DNA of 64,000 nucleotides from Prevotella sp. (GCA_017960525.1 JAGCZA010000142.1:46222-110221); one strand, 5' to 3'. Numbered from the stretch's first letter, positions 9,535-18,540 are shown. Notes: generated by a model from the letters alone, not told the origin. A program made the numbers and translations.

Positions 9535-12500
9535 TTACGGGTGTAGCGTTACAGCCATCAGTCCGATGACAATGTCGTTGGAGAGTGGGATGACCGACAG
9601 GCTCTTCAGCCCCTTCTTCTTGTTCAGGTTCACACGCAGCATCTGGGCGGCTCCACCAGGAATCTGCCGTCCGTCGGCGCTGTCCTTCAGCCCCAGTTCC
9701 TTGCCCAGGTCGCGGCTCACGGCCCCCGTCTTCAGACTGACGCGGTATGGGCGCTGGTTCAATGTGGTGAACGCCTTGCCGTCAACGTAATAGTCTTGGT
9801 CGATGGGGCACCAGTTCAATGGGTTCTTCAGATACAACGTGTCGGTGCTGTTGTCGGTGTAGGTGAATACTACCAGTCCGTTGTCGATGCGGCTCTGCAT
9901 AGGGTTGGTGCTGCCAGCCATCAGCAGATAGGCTTGGCTGGCCTTGCCGGTTAGTGGCACGGTGATGCTGTTAGGATAGTTGTCCCACAGGCTGGTGTAG
10001 GCGATGTTACGCCCGTCACGTGGTGTGCGGAAGTTAACACCTTTCATATTGAAAACACCACCCTTCACCTGCGAGCGGAAACCAGAATCGTCGATGACAG
10101 GCGTGTAGTCGGTTGAACACCAGTCGCCTGCACCCTGCAACGGAATCTGGAGCGTGGTGGTCTTGGGTCGTGGGCTGGTGTAGCGGTTCTTGAAGATGTC
10201 GGCAACATTGGCATTGAACAGTTTGTCCATATTCACCTGTTTGGGCTTCTTTGCCGTTTCAGGCTCTGCCAATCCCAGTTTGCTGGGTTCGCGGCGTGCC
10301 TCACGGTCGCGCATGTGCTGCTCTCTCATCAGACGGTGGCCCTCGTCGTTTGAAACATACTGGGCTGTAGGCTGTCCGTCGTTGTGGTTTGCCGGAACGG
10401 TAATCACCTGGGTGCGGTCGGTGGTTCCCTGCACCACCACGTCGTCAGAGCCGTGTCGCTGCAGGCGGAACACAATCTTCAGCGGACGAGTGAAGTTTTG
10501 GGTGATTTCATAGACATCCTTGTCGCCCTTGCGGGTCATCTTGTATGAAAGATATGGGGTCTTCACCTGCGCCTTTGTCCAGTCGGCAGGCAGTCCCGGA
10601 CTGATGATACACTCGCCGTAGAGGGCGTTGGGGATGATGCCGAAGAGTCCTTGCAACAGCGTGCGGGCAGAAATGCCGATGCAGTCGCCGAAGTCGCGGT
10701 AGCACTCGCCGCGTGCCGCATCGTAGTACGAGAGTTGTCCGAAGTTGGCTGGCGACTGGCCGTAATACATATTGTCTACGATGTTGGCCATCATCAGGTT
10801 ATAGCCGTCCTTGGCACGTCCGGCACGGAAGTAGGCCAGCGCGGTGTGCATCACCTCTGCCGGAGCCACGTTGTTGGTACTCCAGGTGTAAGGCATCCAG
10901 TTGCTGGTGGCAATGGTGCGCAGTCCCGTGTCCTCCACGTCGATGTGCGGGATGATGTTGTCCACGTATTTTGTGGCTTTGAAGAACTGCTCCATTGTGC
11001 CGGCGCCACAGTCGATGGGCGTATAGACAGACCAGACGGCAGCGTTCTTGTGCAGGCGCTTCAGACCCATAGCGTCCTGGTATTCAGCCCAATGGCCGCC
11101 TCCCAGAGGCGAGGTTACCCACATACGGTCGGTCAGCGCTTGCAGGATGGCATTGGCCTCCTGTGCGTAGGGAGCGGGATTCTCGCCAATCAGTTCTGCG
11201 ATGCGTGCTGCCAGCAGATTGGCGCGGTAGTTGTAGGCCGACGAGTGGGTGACGGCACCGCCACTATAGTAAAGGGCGTCGCTGGCCCAAATGCAGCAGT
11301 AGGCATCGTAGAGGTGGTCGCCGTCGGGGTCGAAGTTGCGCTTCTCCCAAGCCAGATGGCTCTTGATGACAGGCCACATCTGCTTCATATAGTCAGGGTC
11401 GGCATCATACTGGAAGTGCCACAGCAACTCGTCGATGTAGCAGAGGTTCATGTCATAGTGGTGCATCTGGTCGTTGCGCTCAGGCGTGCGACAGATATAG
11501 CCGTTGCTATACATCTGCGTACCCCACTTCTTCTCTGCACGGGCCATATTCGTGGCAGGGTCCTGCGAGGGGTGGCTGATGGTGGCAGGCACATTGTTCA
11601 CCTGACTCTTGGCGTATGCCGTGAAGTGGCTCTTGGCACGGTCGTTCCATCCCATCACGTCGCCCAGGTAACCGGCACGCCAGCCGGGCAGCGGCGTGCG
11701 CCAACCGATGCAGCCGTGCAGCCAAGTCTGCCCGTCCCAGTCGCCGTCGGCAGCCAGCGTGAGTGCTGCTCCCAAGGTGTTGATGAAGGGGTCGGGCGTA
11801 TCGAAGACGATGCGCTGGCAGAATTTCTTCCAGTAGTCAATCTCGTTGTTATACATCTCCGTGGCGGTGATGTCGCCAACCTTTTCTATCTGGTCGCCAG
11901 TCATCACCAAGTGTGCAAAGTTGCGGAATCCAGGTGTTGGGCCGCTTTCCATATTGGGATTGCCTGGTGCAGGCTCAAAGCACGACAGGTCGTCGACGCC
12001 GAGGTCGCCGTTGCGCTTCATCTTGGTGTTGGCAATGTCGCATATCTTGTATGTCACGTGCAACAGGCCGTTCCACTTGTCGCCGATGAGTTGCCAGATG
12101 GCACCTTCCTCGTCGTGCCTGGCCACCACCTTGACGCGCACAGTACCCATACGGCTGTATTTCTTCCAGCGGTCGTCGCGCAGGATGTAACTGCGAGTGC
12201 CATCCTCGTAACTGGCATGGCAATAGGCAGCCGACTCCAGGGGCACGCCCTCCACCTCGAAGCGGATGCTGCGGTGGTGGCCTTTCTTCGTGACGGCGAA
12301 GACGGGCTTGTCGCTGGTCTCAACGCGGTAGTCGGTGTGGCTGCCGTAGAGGGCCCTCGTGAAGCGGTTAGTGCCGTTCTCGCAGATAAAGGCCCTGCCA
12401 TTTGGACGGTACTGCACTTCGCGTGACGGTTTTTCCTTGTCTTTCTTGTCGTTGTCCGACGCTATGCCAGCGGCAAATCCTTGTGCGAGGAAGCCGCCCA

Positions 12501-12537
12501 GAAACAATGTTCCCAAAAGGAGTGTGATATGTTTCAT
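9535..12537 (-). CDS. Secreted DUF4450 / six-hairpin glycosidase-like protein
   Basis: 1000 residues with an N-terminal signal peptide (MKHITLLLGTLFLGGFLAQG), so it is exported. The N-terminal third resembles the Bacteroidetes DUF4450 domain; the middle (about residues 250-700, with stretches such as DGDWDGQTWLHGCIGWRTP and CCIWASDALYYSGG) looks like an (alpha/alpha)6 glycosidase barrel related to rhamnosidase-type enzymes; the C-terminus is a beta-rich module. A role in polysaccharide breakdown is inferred from fold and from many neighbouring carbohydrate genes; substrate unknown. It starts 4 nt after the small membrane protein. Confidence 0.65.
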   Translation of the reverse strand: MKHITLLLGTLFLGGFLAQGFAAGIASDNDKKDKEKPSREVQYRPNGRAFICENGTNRFTRALYGSHTDYRVETSDKPVFAVTKKGHHRSIRFEVEGVPLESAAYCHASYEDGTRSYILRDDRWKKYSRMGTVRVKVVARHDEEGAIWQLIGDKWNGLLHVTYKICDIANTKMKRNGDLGVDDLSCFEPAPGNPNMESGPTPGFRNFAHLVMTGDQIEKVGDITATEMYNNEIDYWKKFCQRIVFDTPDPFINTLGAALTLAADGDWDGQTWLHGCIGWRTPLPGWRAGYLGDVMGWNDRAKSHFTAYAKSQVNNVPATISHPSQDPATNMARAEKKWGTQMYSNGYICRTPERNDQMHHYDMNLCYIDELLWHFQYDADPDYMKQMWPVIKSHLAWEKRNFDPDGDHLYDAYCCIWASDALYYSGGAVTHSSAYNYRANLLAARIAELIGENPAPYAQEANAILQALTDRMWVTSPLGGGHWAEYQDAMGLKRLHKNAAVWSVYTPIDCGAGTMEQFFKATKYVDNIIPHIDVEDTGLRTIATSNWMPYTWSTNNVAPAEVMHTALAYFRAGRAKDGYNLMMANIVDNMYYGQSPANFGQLSYYDAARGECYRDFGDCIGISARTLLQGLFGIIPNALYGECIISPGLPADWTKAQVKTPYLSYKMTRKGDKDVYEITQNFTRPLKIVFRLQRHGSDDVVVQGTTDRTQVITVPANHNDGQPTAQYVSNDEGHRLMREQHMRDREARREPSKLGLAEPETAKKPKQVNMDKLFNANVADIFKNRYTSPRPKTTTLQIPLQGAGDWCSTDYTPVIDDSGFRSQVKGGVFNMKGVNFRTPRDGRNIAYTSLWDNYPNSITVPLTGKASQAYLLMAGSTNPMQSRIDNGLVVFTYTDNSTDTLYLKNPLNWCPIDQDYYVDGKAFTTLNQRPYRVSLKTGAVSRDLGKELGLKDSADGRQIPGGAAQMLRVNLNKKKGLKSLSVIPLSNDIVIGLMAVTLHP

Positions 12538-12541
12538 AGTT

Positions 12542-12748
12542 TTAGGATTGAGGTTTTGTTGTTTGCTTTTCTTTTCGTTTTGCCCACCAGTCCTGCACGT
12601 AACTTTCGGCTATGGCAATGAGGATGAGGAAACCCAGGGCCATCCAGAAACTGGCGGTCCTACTGGCAGACAAATATGCCGTCAAATCATAGACTATCAG
12701 GCACAACGTGAACTTGACAGCCCAACTAATGATAAATTTCCAGTTCAT
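12542..12748 (-). CDS. Small two-helix membrane protein
   Basis: 68 residues (MNWKFIISWAVKF...) with two hydrophobic segments and a basic, glutamine-rich tail. The ATG at 12748 is chosen because the promoter -7 box at 12758-12765 overlaps the in-frame TTG farther upstream. This is the first gene of the operon running to 6925. No family recognised. Confidence 0.6.
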   Translation of the reverse strand: MNWKFIISWAVKFTLCLIVYDLTAYLSASRTASFWMALGFLILIAIAESYVQDWWAKRKEKQTTKPQS

Positions 12749-12757
12749 ATCGGCTGA

Positions 12758-12789
12758 CAAAGTTACGAATTATTTCTGAAACCACCAAA
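12758..12789 (-). promoter_or_regulatory. Promoter of the 12748-6925 operon
   Basis: Read on the minus strand: TTTG (12789-12786), 20 nt, then TAACTTTG (12765-12758). The leader before ATG 12748 would be only a few nucleotides. Confidence 0.8.
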
Positions 12790-12842
12790 CTTTTGTTCAG
12801 AAATCCCCCATTTTTCTAAAATGTTCCTGTGAAAATAAGACA

Positions 12843-12874
12843 TCCTACCTACTGAACAAAGTCAGTAAGTAGGA
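12843..12874 (-). terminator. Likely terminator after the unknown AT-rich gene
   Basis: Arms 12843-12855 and 12862-12874 pair with one mismatch around a short loop. On the minus strand the hairpin is followed by a T-rich run. It lies 25 nt after the stop of the 13516-12899 gene. Confidence 0.6.
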
Positions 12875-12898
12875 CATTTAATGTAATTGTGTTGTCCG

Positions 12899-13516
12899 TT
12901 AATAAATATGTAGTTGTTTTTCTTTTGGTTCGTTTATAATATATTCTCCTTTTTGGATAGCATCAGACGTTTCTTTTACATAATTGCATAATTCATCTGT
13001 ATAATGCATCATCCAAGGAATTTGAAAACCTCTATCTATTAATTCTAAGGTATTTGCGATTTCAGCATCACAACATTTTGTTTGTTCTTTCAAAATGTTG
13101 CGAATGGTTTTCATCATTGGAAGTTGTATGTGTCGAATACCCAACACTTCATAAGTCTTAAAGTCGTTAACCAAAACAAGATTAACTGATTCGTCAGTGC
13201 TATTTAACCACTCTTCTATGTTAATGTTTTCTACATTCTTTATAAGAACTTTTCCAGCAACTTGAAAATACCCACTACCTACTATTAAGGTTGGGATATA
13301 ATGATAGTGAAAAAGATTAACATGTAACCAATTTGCATTCAAATATCTCCATACATCCTTTGGTTCAATAGCAACTCCAATAATAATGTCTAATGATGTT
13401 TTATTGAATGACACTTTTAATTCACGGTTCATTGGTTCAAACTCACGAACAATCTGACCAACCTTATATTGGCATTCCCCTTTATTACTATATTCAAAAG
13501 CAGTTTCAGATACCAT
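12899..13516 (-). CDS. Unrecognised protein in an AT-rich patch
   Basis: 205 residues from the ATG at 13516 (MVSETAFEYSNKGEC...). An upstream in-frame start at 13609 is possible but lies before the -7 box at 13546-13553. I do not recognise a family. It has no signal peptide or membrane span, has a central hydrophobic beta-rich portion and several aromatic residues. The DNA is clearly more AT-rich than the operons on either side, and it lies beside decayed genes, which suggests acquisition by transfer. Function unknown. Confidence 0.6.
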   Translation of the reverse strand: MVSETAFEYSNKGECQYKVGQIVREFEPMNRELKVSFNKTSLDIIIGVAIEPKDVWRYLNANWLHVNLFHYHYIPTLIVGSGYFQVAGKVLIKNVENINIEEWLNSTDESVNLVLVNDFKTYEVLGIRHIQLPMMKTIRNILKEQTKCCDAEIANTLELIDRGFQIPWMMHYTDELCNYVKETSDAIQKGEYIINEPKEKQLHIY

Positions 13517-13545
13517 AATGAAATCCTTTTTAGTTATTGTTGGTG

Positions 13546-13553
13546 CAAAGGTA
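13546..13553 (-). promoter_or_regulatory. Promoter -7 element of the unknown gene
   Basis: TACCTTTG on the minus strand, followed by C, about 30 nt before ATG 13516. No good TTTG partner was found at the expected spacing. Confidence 0.6.
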
Positions 13554-13777
13554 TTGATAATATTTGGTTTATCATCTATTTGGACTAAAATATTATGAAG
13601 AAATAACACAAATGAATAACATGATGCGCAAAATAATCATTTTAGGACGTTCTAAGGGTGGTTTATTGTGTTGGATATAAAGATTATGACCTATGTGACA
13701 TTAACGTCCTTACGTGTCTCTAAATAGTCTCTATGATAATGTTTGCATAGGTGTTTGTATAAAAGATGTTTATTATA

Positions 13778-14107
13778 TTAGGTAATATGGATTATGTTGC
13801 TAAATACCGACCACACTTTACTCGTCTGATAAATCTCTTTGCATCCTTTTGGAACATAGAGTGGAACTGTCATATTTTCAAAAGGCAATAAATATTCATT
13901 TTCAGCATCTGGTGGAACAACAGCCTTGATATGCACTTCTTTAAGACTTCTGCAATCTTTCAAAATAAAATACCCCATTAGTTGCAATGAATTTGGGAAC
14001 GTTATAGTCGATATTGCGTACATAGAATATAAGTTCATGTTACCGATGTACAAAACTCCCTCTGGGATATTAACCTCCTTTAGACTTCCACAAACGGATA
14101 ATCCCAT
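13778..14107 (-). pseudogene. BspA-type leucine-rich-repeat fragment
   Basis: 109 residues with two to three LRR_5-type repeats (SLKEVNIPEGVLYIGN, AISTITFPNSLQLMG, SLKEVHIKAVVPPDA) and the usual BspA-style end (PLYVPKGCKEIYQTSKVW). Full-length proteins of this kind are long, secreted surface proteins with many repeats and a signal peptide. Here only the C-terminal end is left, with no signal peptide, and the frame opens right after the HEPN remnant. I read it as a broken gene. Confidence 0.7.
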
Positions 14108-14113
14108 TTGTTC

Positions 14114-14251
14114 TTACTCTCCGAAATGGTCGATAAGGAAAATAGTTGCATTGAGTAATGGCTGTAAGTCATCGTTAATGACTTCTGATATAATGTCGAC
14201 ATCTATGTCAAAGTAGCCATGGGCAATTCTGTTCCTCAACCCGCTTGTCCA
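14114..14251 (-). pseudogene. HepT-type HEPN toxin remnant
   Basis: About 45 codons, read W-T-S-G-L-R-N-R-I-A-H-G-Y-F-D-I-D and ending LLNATIFLIDHFGE before the TAA at 14114-14116. This is the C-terminal end of a DUF86/HepT protein and still has the HEPN active-site pattern R-x4-H (RNRIAH). The N-terminal half is missing: the fragment begins within the end of the neighbouring MNTase frame. It is therefore an incomplete toxin gene. Confidence 0.75.
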
Positions 14252-14546
14252 AAGATATCGATTCCATACTTGTTGATTTGGTTCAAGAAAAAGGGGCGCA
14301 TATTGTCTGCTTGCGTATCAAGTCTATGCTCGTGCCAAGTATTGACTCCAAATAGTCGGAAGCAGCACATAGCGTATATGCCTTTGCGGGCATGACAACA
14401 AAGAGGACAACATCGCTGCCATTATGATGCTCACCCTTGGCAACAGAGCCGAAAAGCCTCATATAGCTGATGCCATAGTTTGTCTTTAGCACATCAGCAT
14501 GACTTTTAAGTATGTCTATGTATTCTTGTCGTGACCTTATCGTCAT
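14236..14546 (-). pseudogene. MntA-type nucleotidyltransferase antitoxin, frameshifted
   Basis: The ORF from 14546 reads MTIRSRQEYIDILKS... with the minimal nucleotidyltransferase motif GSVAKGEHHNGSDVV. In active members the pattern is GS-x10-D-x-D; here the second Asp is Val (residue 47). The frame ends early at 14283, but a shift of one frame near 14300 continues with NMRPFFLNQINKYGIDIFG, the usual end of this family, to a stop at 14236. So the gene has both a lost catalytic residue and a frameshift. Partner of the HEPN fragment directly downstream. Confidence 0.75.
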
Positions 14547-14695
14547 AGAATCTATAAATAAGCTTAATTATCATTGAAATTGGATTTTTCTCCGATTGCA
14601 AAATTACACAAATTTCTTCAATCCACTACTATTTTTATATAAAAAAGTGTTGATTTTATGTGATTAAAGCAGAAAAGTGGTCTTGATGGAAGGAA

Positions 14696-15901
14696 TCAGG
14701 GAGGAGCGAGACGTTTGCGGCGGTTGTCAATATAGATGGTGCGGGGGGAGGAACGGAGGATGCGCTGGCCGAGGAGGTTGTAGCGGATGCCGGGCTTTTC
14801 GGGGGCGGAGGTGAGGTGGGGTAGGGCGGTCTCTATGCAAACTTGGCAGGAGTCGAGGATGCGCCTGTTCTTGTCGCAAAGGAAGATGTAGGCGGTTCCT
14901 TGGGTCGTTGGGGTGAGAGGGAAGTCCAGGGTGGTAGTTTCGCCAGGGGTTACGGTGGTGATTTGGTCAATGGCGGAAGGCTGGAGGGGGAGGTGAGGTT
15001 CCGTATTTATATAGAGGTGGAAGCCTGTGTAGTGGAGGGTACCGTTGTTGGTGATGGTGGCGGTGATGGTGGCGGGTTTCTTTTCGCAGAGCACGATGTG
15101 GCCGAGTCGGCCATCAAGATTCTGAATTTGCGGGGTGATGTCGCACACGAGCGTTTGCATTGAGCTGTAGCCGCCGATGCCCGTCTCGTCGTCGACGGTG
15201 TACCAGCCGTCGCCTTGGCCTCCCCAACCGAAGTTGAAGTGGTAGAGGCCGGTGCTGGCCTGGTAGCCGTCGATGACTGCGGTGTGGCCGCTGCCTGTTT
15301 GGGATAGTCCTGAACAGAGCATTGGGCGGCCCGAAGAGAGGTTGGCGTAGATGAGTTCTTCCCAGGCCCTCTGTGTGTACGCCGCCTTCTGGCGGAAGGA
15401 GCAGAGCAACCGCATCTGGCGGTTCAGGGCGTAGGCCATCCGCTCGTCGTAGCCGTTAGTGGAATTGTTGCCAAAGGTCAGACCCGCTGTAGTGGCGAGC
15501 GCGTAGACAAGTGTAGCCACCGCCTGGTTCTGCTCTGCCGTTCCACTGCCCTCAAGCGGCATCAGCTCCCATTCCAATGGCGTTCCTGCGGGCAGGGACA
15601 GCGTGACACCGTCGTAGACTGGCGTGGTGTGGAGCAGGGCGTTGGGGTTATCGCGGCGGAAATGGTAGGCCACCTGTGCGCCAGCTATGGCTATGCAGCC
15701 TGCCAGACTATGTTGTCCGCCCTGTAGTGGGGTCAGCAGATTGTAAGGCTCGCCCTGATGCCAATGGGTCTCTATGAGGGGGGCTATGTCAGTCCAACCA
15801 TTCTTGTAGGCAGGAAGCTTGTGTCGGGGCTGTGCCTGGCCAAGCAAGATAGCGGCAAAAAGCAGAAGGGTTGCTGAGGCGGCTCTCAAAGATGGGAACA
15901 T
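14696..15901 (-). CDS. Secreted C10-family cysteine protease (streptopain-like)
   Basis: 401 residues with a signal peptide (cleavage likely after GQAQ, near residue 24). The catalytic Cys69 is in SLAGCIAIAGAQVAYH and the catalytic His206 in SGSGHTAVIDGYQ, followed by FNFGWGGQGDGWY, the C10 signature. There is little room for the long propeptide found in streptopain. The C-terminus (YNLLGQRILRSS...) resembles the short conserved tail of many exported Prevotella proteins. It lies 12 nt after terC, at the end of the argF' operon. Confidence 0.85.
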   Translation of the reverse strand: MFPSLRAASATLLLFAAILLGQAQPRHKLPAYKNGWTDIAPLIETHWHQGEPYNLLTPLQGGQHSLAGCIAIAGAQVAYHFRRDNPNALLHTTPVYDGVTLSLPAGTPLEWELMPLEGSGTAEQNQAVATLVYALATTAGLTFGNNSTNGYDERMAYALNRQMRLLCSFRQKAAYTQRAWEELIYANLSSGRPMLCSGLSQTGSGHTAVIDGYQASTGLYHFNFGWGGQGDGWYTVDDETGIGGYSSMQTLVCDITPQIQNLDGRLGHIVLCEKKPATITATITNNGTLHYTGFHLYINTEPHLPLQPSAIDQITTVTPGETTTLDFPLTPTTQGTAYIFLCDKNRRILDSCQVCIETALPHLTSAPEKPGIRYNLLGQRILRSSPRTIYIDNRRKRLAPP

Positions 15902-15913
15902 AGCGGCGGGAAG

Positions 15914-16906
15914 TCAGGCTTTCTCCCTGCGTGTGACCACCACAGAGAGGAGCATCGAGAGCACCAGCACGCCGAAAATGATGAGCAGCGAGACTGGAGT
16001 GGGCACCTCGATGTGGGGTATGTTGAGATGCAGGCCCACCAACTCGCCCAGACTGTTGATGTATTCGTTCATGGCCAGTAGCATTTTCAAGCCCACGAAG
16101 ATGAGGATGATACCCAGGCCGTAGTTCAGGTACTTGAAGAACTTGGCCACGGCTGCCAAAGCGAAGTAAAGTGCCCGCAGGCCCAGGATGGCAAAGATGT
16201 TCGAGGTCAGCACGATGAACGGGTCGCGGCTTACGGAGAAGACGGCAGGGATGGAGTCTACGGCGAAAGCCACGTCGGTAGTCTCGATAGTGAGCAGAGT
16301 AATGAACAGCGGTGTGGCCAGCCAGGAGCCGCTTTCCTTCACAAAGAACTTGTCATCGTGCATCTTGTCAGTGACTGGGAAGAAGCGCTTGAACAGTCTC
16401 ACGATGATGTTTTGCGACGGGTCGGCCTCTTCGTCGTCTTTATGGCTGAAGAGCTTGAAGCCCGTGTAGAGCAGGAACAGGCCGAAGAGACCCAGCACCC
16501 ACTCGAACTTCGTAACGATAGCGGCACCGGCAAAGATGAAGACACTACGCAATACCAGTGCGCCGAAGATGCCCCAGAAGAGCACTTCGTGCTGGAATTT
16601 ACGCTTGATGCCGAAGAAGGAGAAGAGCATGAGGAAGACAAACAGATTGTCCATCGAGAGCGACTTCTCAATCAGGTAGCCGGCCAGGAACTCCATCGCC
16701 TTCTCGTGTGGCTGCTCAGGATAAAAGAGGTAGATGCCGCCGCAGAAGAGCAGCGACACACCTATCCACACGCCCGTCATCTTCAGGGCCTCCTTGACGC
16801 TGACTTCATGCTCGCCTTTCTTGCCGAACATCTTCAGGTCGGCAATGAGCATTATAAATACAAGGACGTAGAACAAGAGCCACGCCCAGAGGGGAAGTAT
16901 ATCCAT
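15914..16906 (-). CDS. TerC family integral membrane protein
   Basis: 330 residues, about nine hydrophobic segments, with the family features EKSLSMDNLFVF and ETTDVAFAVDSIPAVF, which contain the acidic residues thought to bind metal. Members are linked to tellurite resistance or to metal (manganese) export; the role here is not determined. It starts 10 nt after argF' and is co-transcribed with it. Confidence 0.9.
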   Translation of the reverse strand: MDILPLWAWLLFYVLVFIMLIADLKMFGKKGEHEVSVKEALKMTGVWIGVSLLFCGGIYLFYPEQPHEKAMEFLAGYLIEKSLSMDNLFVFLMLFSFFGIKRKFQHEVLFWGIFGALVLRSVFIFAGAAIVTKFEWVLGLFGLFLLYTGFKLFSHKDDEEADPSQNIIVRLFKRFFPVTDKMHDDKFFVKESGSWLATPLFITLLTIETTDVAFAVDSIPAVFSVSRDPFIVLTSNIFAILGLRALYFALAAVAKFFKYLNYGLGIILIFVGLKMLLAMNEYINSLGELVGLHLNIPHIEVPTPVSLLIIFGVLVLSMLLSVVVTRREKA

Positions 16907-16916
16907 TGCTTACTGT

Positions 16917-17906
16917 TTACAAGGCTTCGAGCATTCGTTTCAGGACCACTGAGCAACTGATTTCGCGGTTGGCGGCTTCAGGGATGACCAGGGAGTTCGG
17001 GCTTTCGATAACATCGTCGGTGACGATGAGATTACGGCGCACGGGCAGACAATGCATGAACTTGCCGTTGTTGGTCCACGACATGTGCTCAGTATCTACC
17101 GTCCACGAGCGGTCTTCGCAGGTTATCTTGCCGTAGTCGGCAGGATTGGTGACGCCCGGATTCGACCAGTTCTTGGCGTAGATGAAGTCGGCTCCCTCAA
17201 AAGCCTTGCGCTGGTCGTACTCCACGCGGGCGCCCTTCACAAACTGGGGGTCAAGCTCGTAGCCCTCGGGGTGGGTGATGACCAGGTCTATGTCCTTGTC
17301 GGCCAACATCCACTGGGCGAAACTGTTGGGCACGGCCTGCGGTAGGGCGCGGCAATGGGGCGCCCAGGTGAGGACGACCTTGGGGCGGGCTGCGATACCA
17401 TCGCAGCCTACGGAACAGGGGAGGTTTTCCTTGATGGTGATGAGGTCGGCAAAGGCCTGCAAAGGGTGCACGGTGGCTGTCTCCATTGCAAAGACGGGGC
17501 GGCCGCTGTAGCGGATGAACTGCTGGAGCACGGTCTCGGCATAGTCGTATTCGCGGTCGGTGAGGCCGGCGAAGGAGCGCACGCCGATGATGTCGCAATA
17601 GCAGCCCATTACGGGGATGGCCTCCAAGAGATGCTCGCTCTTGTCACCGTCCATGATGACGCCGCGCTCGGTCTCCAGTTTCCAGGCGCCGGCATTGACG
17701 TCGAGCACGATGACGTTCATGCCCAGGTTCATAGCGGCCTTTTGGGTGGAGAGGCGTGTGCGCAGGCTGTTGTTGAAGAAAATCATCATCAGGGTCTTGT
17801 TCTTTCCCAGATGCTGATACTTATAGCGGTCGCGCTTAATTTCAAAGGCATCGGCCAGCGCTTGTTCCAGCGGGCCGATGTCTTCTACGTTTATAAAACT
17901 CTTCAT
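16917..17906 (-). CDS. argF': N-acyl-ornithine carbamoyltransferase
   Basis: 329 residues. A transcarbamylase of the type found in Bacteroidetes that uses N-succinyl- or N-acetyl-ornithine instead of ornithine in arginine synthesis. The carbamoyl-phosphate loop reads NNSLRTRLSTQKAAMNLGM, and HPLQAFADLITI is the conserved HPxQ-like motif. It is preceded 18 nt upstream by the dockerin-like gene, whose promoter (18475-18505) probably drives it. Upstream of that promoter is a three-copy palindrome array shared with proA. Confidence 0.88.
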   Translation of the reverse strand: MKSFINVEDIGPLEQALADAFEIKRDRYKYQHLGKNKTLMMIFFNNSLRTRLSTQKAAMNLGMNVIVLDVNAGAWKLETERGVIMDGDKSEHLLEAIPVMGCYCDIIGVRSFAGLTDREYDYAETVLQQFIRYSGRPVFAMETATVHPLQAFADLITIKENLPCSVGCDGIAARPKVVLTWAPHCRALPQAVPNSFAQWMLADKDIDLVITHPEGYELDPQFVKGARVEYDQRKAFEGADFIYAKNWSNPGVTNPADYGKITCEDRSWTVDTEHMSWTNNGKFMHCLPVRRNLIVTDDVIESPNSLVIPEAANREISCSVVLKRMLEAL

Positions 17907-17924
17907 TGTCTGTTCTTATTACTA

Positions 17925-18434
17925 TTACTCAATCATCTCAACAAACGCCTTCACGTCTTTCATGTCGAGTTTTTTGTCTTTGTTCAGGTCGGCGGCTTCG
18001 TTGTAGCTTTTGTTGGAAATCAGGGTAAGCATAGCCATCAGGTCGGCAATGTCTTGCTTGCCGTCGTTGTTCAGGTCAGCTCTCAGCACGAAAGTGGCCT
18101 TTACCGAGCGATTGTTCTGTATATTGTTGATATTCGAATTGACCTTGTTGTTGCTGTCGTATTGCACATAAGGGGTAACGTCGAAACCATCAACGATGAG
18201 CGACGAGAGCTTGTAGCCTTTGTCGGGGGTGACGGTAAATTGTACGGTAGCGCCTTTTGCTGCCTGAAAGGTCGTTGTGCCGTTGTTCACACTCACACCG
18301 CCTGCATAATCGGTTGCGATAGTGCCGCCTTTTGAAGCGGTGAAGGTCACGGTGTAGGTCTGTGCTTTGGCTACCTGCGGGGCCGCAATCAGGGCCATCA
18401 CGGCAAGCATCATCATAAGTAATTTCTGTTTCAT
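17925..18434 (-). CDS. Secreted protein with dockerin-like C-terminus
   Basis: 169 residues. A signal peptide (MKQKLLMMMLAVMALIAAPQ, cleaved near AKAQ) is followed by a beta-repeat of the 'bacterial repeat' type (KGGTIATDYAGGVSVN, TPDKGYKLSSLIVDG), and then a dockerin type I-like pair of calcium loops (DLNNDGKQDIADLMAML and DLNKDKKLDMKDVKAF). Free dockerin-like ends are common in Prevotella exported proteins and do not imply a cellulosome. It is the first gene of the argF' operon. Function unknown. Confidence 0.75.
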   Translation of the reverse strand: MKQKLLMMMLAVMALIAAPQVAKAQTYTVTFTASKGGTIATDYAGGVSVNNGTTTFQAAKGATVQFTVTPDKGYKLSSLIVDGFDVTPYVQYDSNNKVNSNINNIQNNRSVKATFVLRADLNNDGKQDIADLMAMLTLISNKSYNEAADLNKDKKLDMKDVKAFVEMIE

Positions 18435-18474
18435 GTCTTTGTTGTTTTTAAGTGTTTATTTGTAATTTTGGTTG

Positions 18475-18505
18475 CAAATTTACGCATTATTTTTCAAACG
18501 ACAAA
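18475..18505 (-). promoter_or_regulatory. Promoter of the dockerin-argF'-terC-C10 operon
   Basis: On the minus strand: TTTG (18505-18502), 19 nt, TAAATTTG (18482-18475). The array at 18541-18608 starts 35 nt upstream of the -33 box. Confidence 0.8.
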
Positions 18506-18540
18506 CATTTTGGCCGGAAAAAATGCAAAATCGGCGAAAA

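Noticed and set aside
10651-12426. 591-codon open frame antisense to the DUF4450 gene
   Set aside because: It mirrors the codon bias of a GC-rich gene on the other strand, has no recognisable domain and no promoter, and is full of V, G, H and A as such shadows are.
17355-18335. Plus-strand open frame across argF' and the dockerin gene
   Set aside because: It spans two real minus-strand genes and has no start signal or homology.
17925-18434. Part of a cellulosome because of the dockerin-like end
   Set aside because: No cohesin or scaffoldin is visible, and dockerin-like ends are common on exported Prevotella proteins without cellulosomes.
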